Assembly: GCA_964445985.1 (NCBI GenBank)
Contig: CAYUMU010000036.1
Span: forward strand, 1 to 57,287
DNA: 57,287 nt
DNA from: CAYUMU01 sp964445985
GTDB taxonomy: Bacteria > Planctomycetota > Planctomycetia > Pirellulales > S012-138
Reading direction: 5' to 3'
The notes under the pieces are model-generated. The model was given only the letters and a program-made list of their open reading frames with translations, made no database searches and had not been told where the DNA came from. Shown piece by piece: positions 52,958-57,287 of this stretch. Each line of letters begins with the position of its first letter. Within the stretch, counting starts at the first letter, position 1. A program made the translations under genes and the position numbers.

Positions 52958-53032
52958 CGCTTGGACTCTCCCCCGGTTCGCTTGCTAAGGAATCGCAGAC
53001 CCAACTCCGCTCCCAAAGACCCCTCCCCCCGA

Positions 53033-53063
53033 CCCCTCTCCCCGGAAATACCGGGGAGAGGGG
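53033..53063. repeat. Strong 13-bp hairpin
   Basis: CCCCTCTCCCCGG (53033-53045), loop AAATA, exact reverse complement (53051-53063). It lies between two minus-strand genes and resembles a common planctomycete intergenic hairpin; termination of the upstream gene (53198-54508) is one possible role. Confidence 0.75.
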
Positions 53064-53092
53064 AGAAATGCGTTTCGCGCCCGCAGCTTTCC

Positions 53093-53135
53093 ACGCGAAA
53101 GGGACACACCTAGAATCCGTTAGAGTCAGGAATTT
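53093..53135 (+). repeat. Mosaic intergenic repeat, module C (third copy)
   Basis: CGCGAAAGGGACACACCTAG followed by AATCCGTTAGAGTCAGGAA, matching 15424-15452 and the complement of 10826-10866. Confidence 0.75.
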
Positions 53136-53197
53136 TGGTTTGACCCCCCGCGGTGACCGTGTTCATCGCGGGACGCCATGTCAGGGCTGTGTACCGG

Positions 53198-54508
53198 CTA
53201 AGGCAGCGGCAGGTCTTTCAATTCGAACTTGAAATCCAGCGGCAAAATTACCGTGGGCGTTTGGTAGATAAGCTGCGCGCCGTCGAGGCCGCCTTCGAGA
53301 TCGAAGTAGTAGGCAATGCCGACCTCGTTTTCGGTTTGTCGCACGGTTTCGGTCAGCGAGGCCGTGACCTTTTCGCCGGTGCTCGTTTCCAAATAGCAGG
53401 GGTTGTTGAAGACCCAACCTCGGAAGCTTTCCAGGGCTCCGGCGGCTTCGTCAAAGGCCAAGATCACGCGTATTTCCCAGGCGTCGTTGTTCTTGCGGAT
53501 GGAGTCGAGCGTGACCGTGGCGGCGGCCTTGCGTTGGGCTTCGCGCTTGCCGGTTTTGAGGTCGGTAAAGCGGAAGGTTTCTTGACGGCCCGGCACCAGG
53601 GCTTTGAACACGCCTTGCAATTGGGCAATGGATTTGACACCCCGCTCGGGAGACTCGAAGGGGAGGGTGAGCTCAATGGAGGCGGTGTCGGGGGTGACTT
53701 CGGCTCCGCGGTCGCCCAGGCCGGTGATTTCGAGCGTTGTGCCGTCGTTGGTGGTGGCCACCACATCCAGGAGGGGCAGGCTCACGGCAATGGGTTCAAT
53801 TCGCGGTTCCCAGGCCAGTTCTAACTGGAGATCGAGCCGTTGGTTGTTGGGGAACCGCAAGCTGCGCTGGGTCTGCATTTCCACGGCTTCCACACGGAAG
53901 GGTCCGGAGTAGGTGGTGGCTCTCGCCGCGCGGGGAGCTTCGGTGTTGTCGCGATTGACATAGGCCACGCCATTTTCATCGGCGAAGGCATAGATGGTGA
54001 GCTTCGCTTGATCGAACAGTTGATCGACGGCCTGCCAGAAAGGCGTTTTGGCAAAATTCACATCGACTTCGGGGTCGGGTTGTTGCTGCTGGAAATTGCC
54101 GCGATAGTCGATCAGCCGGTTGCCGGTTTGCCGCGTGATGGCAGCCACGGCCTTGCTCAGCGGCATGCGGCCTTGCAGCGTGACCGTCGAGGCTTTGCCG
54201 GCCGCCTCGGCCACCTGAAGCTGCAACTTCTCTTCCACGCGCTGCAATCGCAGGCGAAGGTCGGCGGGCGTGCCATCGCCGCGGGCCGGCAGGTGATCGA
54301 GGGCCGCGGGGCCGAGTTGAATCAACCGCTGCTCGGCTTCTTCGCGCTCGGCAGCCAGGTCGGAAGCGAGCAACCGCAACAGGCCCCGGACTTCTTTGGC
54401 CAGGGCTTCGTTCGCCGCCTCGGTTGCTGGGGAACCTGGGGTGGGCGCAACGTCGTTGGCTGGCGCCTGAGCGAGCAACGCACACGCCATGAGGAGCGAA
54501 CCAAACAC
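53198..54508 (-). CDS. Secreted protein of unknown function
   Basis: A 436-aa exported protein. The signal peptide reads FGSLLMACALLAQAPAND. A coiled helical part (about 45-120) is followed by a region like secretin/TonB short N-terminal folds (PLSKAVAAITRQTGNRLIDY, then FAKTPFWQAVDQLFDQAKLT), as in DUF/STN domains, and then beta-rich C-terminal domains. No enzyme motif is visible; the type is common in planctomycetes. GTG 54508 is chosen because AGGGAGG lies six bases before it and the signal peptide follows directly; an in-frame ATG at 54595 would add 29 unlikely residues. Confidence 0.75.
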   Translation of the reverse strand: MFGSLLMACALLAQAPANDVAPTPGSPATEAANEALAKEVRGLLRLLASDLAAEREEAEQRLIQLGPAALDHLPARGDGTPADLRLRLQRVEEKLQLQVAEAAGKASTVTLQGRMPLSKAVAAITRQTGNRLIDYRGNFQQQQPDPEVDVNFAKTPFWQAVDQLFDQAKLTIYAFADENGVAYVNRDNTEAPRAARATTYSGPFRVEAVEMQTQRSLRFPNNQRLDLQLELAWEPRIEPIAVSLPLLDVVATTNDGTTLEITGLGDRGAEVTPDTASIELTLPFESPERGVKSIAQLQGVFKALVPGRQETFRFTDLKTGKREAQRKAAATVTLDSIRKNNDAWEIRVILAFDEAAGALESFRGWVFNNPCYLETSTGEKVTASLTETVRQTENEVGIAYYFDLEGGLDGAQLIYQTPTVILPLDFKFELKDLPLP

Positions 54509-55000
54509 AGGCGGACCTCCCTGCTTGCGGGAACCGAGGGAATAACGAAAGGACGCTGTCACCGTGAGCCCAATTGGGATTTGCGTATTGCGCACGGTGG
54601 TCGCTCAGGAACTTGCCGATTGGAAAAATAGCTCCGATCCGCTTCCAGATGCCTATCCCCAACCGGGTTCAATTCTAGGTTGCCAGCCATGCCGCTGCCA
54701 GCGGTTGCCTGTGGCAACTCCCCCCGCGGCGGAAACTTCCCGCTGGGATTCCGCTGGGGTCTTGCGGAAAAGGAGGTTAAGCCGCCCTGCCTGTTGGGGG
54801 CTATGCTTGATGATAGCGGCGCGTCGCCGGCCGCGGGTCGGCCCCCTGCCGAGGCGGCAGCCCCCAATAGGTGGGTTTGCGGTGGAATGCTGTCACGGTT
54901 TGTGGCGATTATGCCGATGAAAACAGTGCGTCGGCAAGGTACGCCCGCCCGAACGGAATGGATTTCGACAGGCCCGAAATTCTTCGAGAGGAGCGCCGTC
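54509..55000. other. Spacer with an inverted repeat
   Basis: No gene supported. CCTGTTGGGGGCT (54790-54802) and AGCCCCCAATAGG (54859-54871) form a 12-of-13 inverted repeat with a 56-base loop. Plus-strand frames across it have no ribosome binding site. Confidence 0.5.
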
Positions 55001-55333
55001 ATGCAAATTGGAGCCATGGCCGGATTGGCCGCCAGCATAGCCGGGCAAAGCTCTGCCCAACGCGCGGCGTCGGAAGGGACAGAAGCGGCCAGCAGCGCCG
55101 CGTCGAGCCGGCAAACGGCCAACCAGCAGAAGGCCGAGGCCTCGGCCGGCATTGGGGCCATGGAGACCGACGACGTGCAAACGAGCGACCGCGATGCCGA
55201 TGGCCGCCAGGTGTTGGCGCATCCGGCAGGTTCCGACGAAGAGCAGGCGGAAGAGCAACCGGCGGACACGGACCCGCGGGCGAGTCTCGACCCCGAAGGC
55301 GACCGCGGGAAAACGCTCGATATCTTGGCCTAG
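55001..55333 (+). CDS. Small Ala/Gln/Asp-rich protein, unknown
   Basis: A 110-aa protein (MQIGAMAGLAASIAGQSSAQ at the start). It is Ala/Gln/Ser-rich in the first half and Asp/Glu-rich in the second (DRDADGRQVLAHPAGSDEEQ), ending DRGKTLDILA. No membrane span or cysteine is present. The ATG at 55001 has AGAGGAG nine bases upstream, and composition differs clearly from the flanking spacer, so I consider it real. I have no function for it. Confidence 0.6.
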   Translation: MQIGAMAGLAASIAGQSSAQRAASEGTEAASSAASSRQTANQQKAEASAGIGAMETDDVQTSDRDADGRQVLAHPAGSDEEQAEEQPADTDPRASLDPEGDRGKTLDILA

Positions 55334-55753
55334 ATTTCCCCCGCGGCGCGAAGACCGGGGGGATGCCGCACCGCCTTGGCACCGGGCCGCAGGTAGGGCT
55401 TGCCCCCTGGGCTGGATGGGCGACTTGGATTGCTGGTAAAACCAGTCGCCGCAAGAGCGAGTCGGCGGCGGGTAAAATTGCACTCTTTAAGATCATGCTG
55501 GGTCGCAACTGGGGGCTGTTTACAAGCCGGACCCCTTTCGACATGATCTACACGAACGGCCGCCGCTTTGGCTGCGCTGGAGATCTGGCTGCGAGCCTTG
55601 TTGGAAGCGGTGTTTAGCGGTTCGCTTTCCAGCGTGCCGATCCGAGGAGCACTGCCAGCGAAACCAAATTTTTTAGCCTCGGCCGCGGGTGAACCCTCTC
55701 GCCAACTCGGCCGATGGTTGACTGCAACTTAATCTGCTTTGGGAGACGAGACC
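55334..55753. other. Spacer before phosphofructokinase gene
   Basis: No gene or clear element supported. The region probably contains the pfp promoter; I could not place it with confidence. Confidence 0.4.
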
Positions 55754-57070
55754 ATGTCCACCACGTCCACCATGTCGGCGCCAGCACACGTGGAAACCAA
55801 TATTCGCAAGGTTGCGATCTTATTTGCCGGAGGACCGGCGCCGGCGGCAAACGCCGTGATTTCGACCGCGGCCGGGTCGTTTCTTAAGGCGGGGATCAGC
55901 GTGGTGGGCGTGCTGAACGGCTACTCCAACCTGGCCGACTACTCGCCCGACAAGCCGCTTCAGGAGGGCAAGCACTATGTCTCGCTCGATTCCACCAAGC
56001 TGAAGCGCACGCGAAACACGCAAGGGGTGATGATTGGCACCGCGCGCACCAACCCCGGCAAGCATGTCTCGCATCACAGTCATTTAGAAGATGCCGAGCG
56101 CACGGCCCCGCTGAAGCGCGTGTACGACGCACTCTGTTCGCTGGAAGTCGACGCGCTGGTTTCGATCGGCGGAGACGACACGCTGAAGAGCGCCAACAAG
56201 TTCAAGGCGTTTCAAGAGTATCTGCCCGCCGGGTCCAAGCGGATTCCCGTGGTGCATTTGCCCAAGACGATCGACAACGACTACATGGGCATCGACTTCA
56301 CCTTTGGCTACTTTACGGCCGTGGACAACCTGGCGACCGAGATTCGCAACCTGCTGGCCGACGCCGAGGCCAACAACAATTACTTTTTGGCCGAGACCAT
56401 GGGTCGCACGGCGGGCTGGCTCGCTTATGGCGCCGCCATTGCCGGCGAGGCCAGTTTTGTGGCCAGCGTGGAAGACATTACCGGCAAGTACCGCGAGCAG
56501 GAAGAATACACCGACGCCGAAGGCAAAACATGCACCCGGCCGGTGATGAACATGGATCAGGTGATCAAACGCACGGTGGCCACCATGCGCACCCGCGAGG
56601 AAAAAGAAGGCAAGCCCTTTGGCGTGCTGGTGCTGGCCGAAGGCCTGGCCGAGTTGCTGCCGCAGAAGTATATCGAAGGCGTGGCCCGCGACGAGCACGG
56701 GCACCTGGCGATCGGCAACATCAACCTTTCCAGGCTGCTCTCCAAGCTGATCGCGGCCGAGTACGAAAAACAGACCGGCAAGAAAAAGAAGATCACCGGA
56801 TTGCAGCTCGGATACGAGGTTCGCTGTGCCCGGCCGCTGGCCTTTGACGTGATGTTGGGGAGCCAACTGGGCGTGGGGGCCTATCGGGCTCTCGTGGAGC
56901 AAGGGCTGAACGGCGTGATGGTCTCGGTGACGGGGCAGTTGGCCCTGAACTACGTGCCCTTTGAAACCCTGGTCGATCCTGAAACGCTGGTGACGGTGGT
57001 TCGTTATGTGGAACCCAAGAGCGACTTCCACCACCTGGCTCGGTTTTTGGAAACCTGGGTGAACGACTAG
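55754..57070 (+). CDS. pfp: 6-phosphofructokinase, pyrophosphate-type
   Basis: A 438-aa cytoplasmic glycolytic enzyme converting fructose 6-phosphate to fructose 1,6-bisphosphate. Motifs are FAGGPAPAANAVI (about 24-36), GGDDT (139-143) and PKTIDND (170-176). In this family a second Asp in GGDD and a Lys before TIDND (instead of the GGDGS / GTIDND of ATP enzymes) mark pyrophosphate as phosphate donor, so the reaction is probably reversible. The later MGRTAGWLA and YEVRCARP regions bind substrate. ATG 55754 has GGGAGACGAG just upstream; TTG 55739 is the alternative. Confidence 0.9.
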   Translation: MSTTSTMSAPAHVETNIRKVAILFAGGPAPAANAVISTAAGSFLKAGISVVGVLNGYSNLADYSPDKPLQEGKHYVSLDSTKLKRTRNTQGVMIGTARTNPGKHVSHHSHLEDAERTAPLKRVYDALCSLEVDALVSIGGDDTLKSANKFKAFQEYLPAGSKRIPVVHLPKTIDNDYMGIDFTFGYFTAVDNLATEIRNLLADAEANNNYFLAETMGRTAGWLAYGAAIAGEASFVASVEDITGKYREQEEYTDAEGKTCTRPVMNMDQVIKRTVATMRTREEKEGKPFGVLVLAEGLAELLPQKYIEGVARDEHGHLAIGNINLSRLLSKLIAAEYEKQTGKKKKITGLQLGYEVRCARPLAFDVMLGSQLGVGAYRALVEQGLNGVMVSVTGQLALNYVPFETLVDPETLVTVVRYVEPKSDFHHLARFLETWVND

Positions 57071-57215
57071 GCAGGCCGGAGTTGCCGGCCGTACAGAAAC
57101 ATTCTCGCGCCATTTTCGCTGCTGGCAAGGAGGCGCCTGATCGCAGGCCCCCCGCTTGGCCTGATAAAAAACGGTTGCTGGCGTGTTCGGGTTCTGTTGC
57201 GCGGCGGCGGGTACT

Positions 57216-57287
57216 TGCGCCGCTCGGCATTTGGTCGGGTTCGAGCGGATCGATCCTGAATGGTCCGCGACCTCAACCGCATATTGA
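57216..57287 (-). repeat. 72-bp repeat, inverted partner of 11030-11102
   Basis: The reverse complement starts TCAATATGCGGTTGAGGTCG and stays aligned with 11030-11102 with about five or six differences. It lies at the very end of the window, so its full length may be greater. The rest of 57071-57215 shows nothing recognisable. Confidence 0.75.

Noticed and set aside
56084..57034. 316-codon minus-strand frame
   Set aside because: Mirror of the phosphofructokinase gene; the sense frame has full family motifs.

Overview
The window looks like a chromosomal segment of a planctomycete, probably a high-GC member of the Pirellulales-like group. The evidence is the gene content: secreted multi-domain proteins of the DUF1552, DUF1587/1592/1588/1585 and DUF1549/DUF1553 types with N-terminal CxxCH haem motifs, an ECF-type sigma factor next to a very large Ser/Thr kinase with leucine-rich repeats, and membrane-anchored LRR proteins with the short Arg-rich/TM leader common in this phylum. 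Many starts are GTG or TTG, and intergenic spacers are long and full of repeats. No rRNA, tRNA, CRISPR array or intact insertion sequence was seen. All assignments are from reading the sequence and from family knowledge; no search was run.

Layout. 1-789 is a repeat-rich spacer before a RepA-like AAA ATPase (790-1887). 1909-7298 (minus) is a DUF1592 + DUF1552 + secreted-protein group. 7491-9111 is an AT-richer cassette of a possible ribbon-helix-helix protein, an unrecognised 255-aa protein and a PIN-domain protein. 9108-10776 is a divergent oxyR / AhpC-type peroxiredoxin pair with an OxyR-like operator between them. After a mosaic of repeats come a small secreted protein, a DUF1549/DUF1553 protein, an HNH endonuclease, the sigma factor-kinase pair (15607-20161), a zinc-ribbon membrane protein and a beta-propeller/di-haem peroxidase-like protein.

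23646-27407 holds three tandem paralogues with two YcxB-like modules each, followed by an aquaglyceroporin overlapping a transglutaminase-like protein. 29626-31220 (minus) is an AT-richer island: an intact antitoxin-like gene, a truncated MazF-like toxin and an HNH gene interrupted by an in-frame stop. 31741-36293 is a second DUF1552-DUF1592 pair, in the opposite gene order, plus a heavy-metal-domain protein. 36338-40901 (minus) is the flagellar export core fliO-fliP-fliQ-fliR-flhB.

The remainder carries an ABC-F ATPase, an Nramp-related transporter lacking the usual DPGN motif, two tandem LRR proteins, a ceramidase-like (CREST) membrane protein, a VWA protein, a parvulin-type peptidyl-prolyl isomerase, a secreted protein of unknown function, a small Ala/Gln-rich protein and a pyrophosphate-type phosphofructokinase. 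The strongest leads for something undescribed are the RHH-255aa-PIN cassette, a 124-bp palindromic MITE-like element carrying four phased GTGCTAGCA boxes, the modular intergenic repeat mosaic, the broken MazF/HNH locus and the YcxB-like gene triplet.
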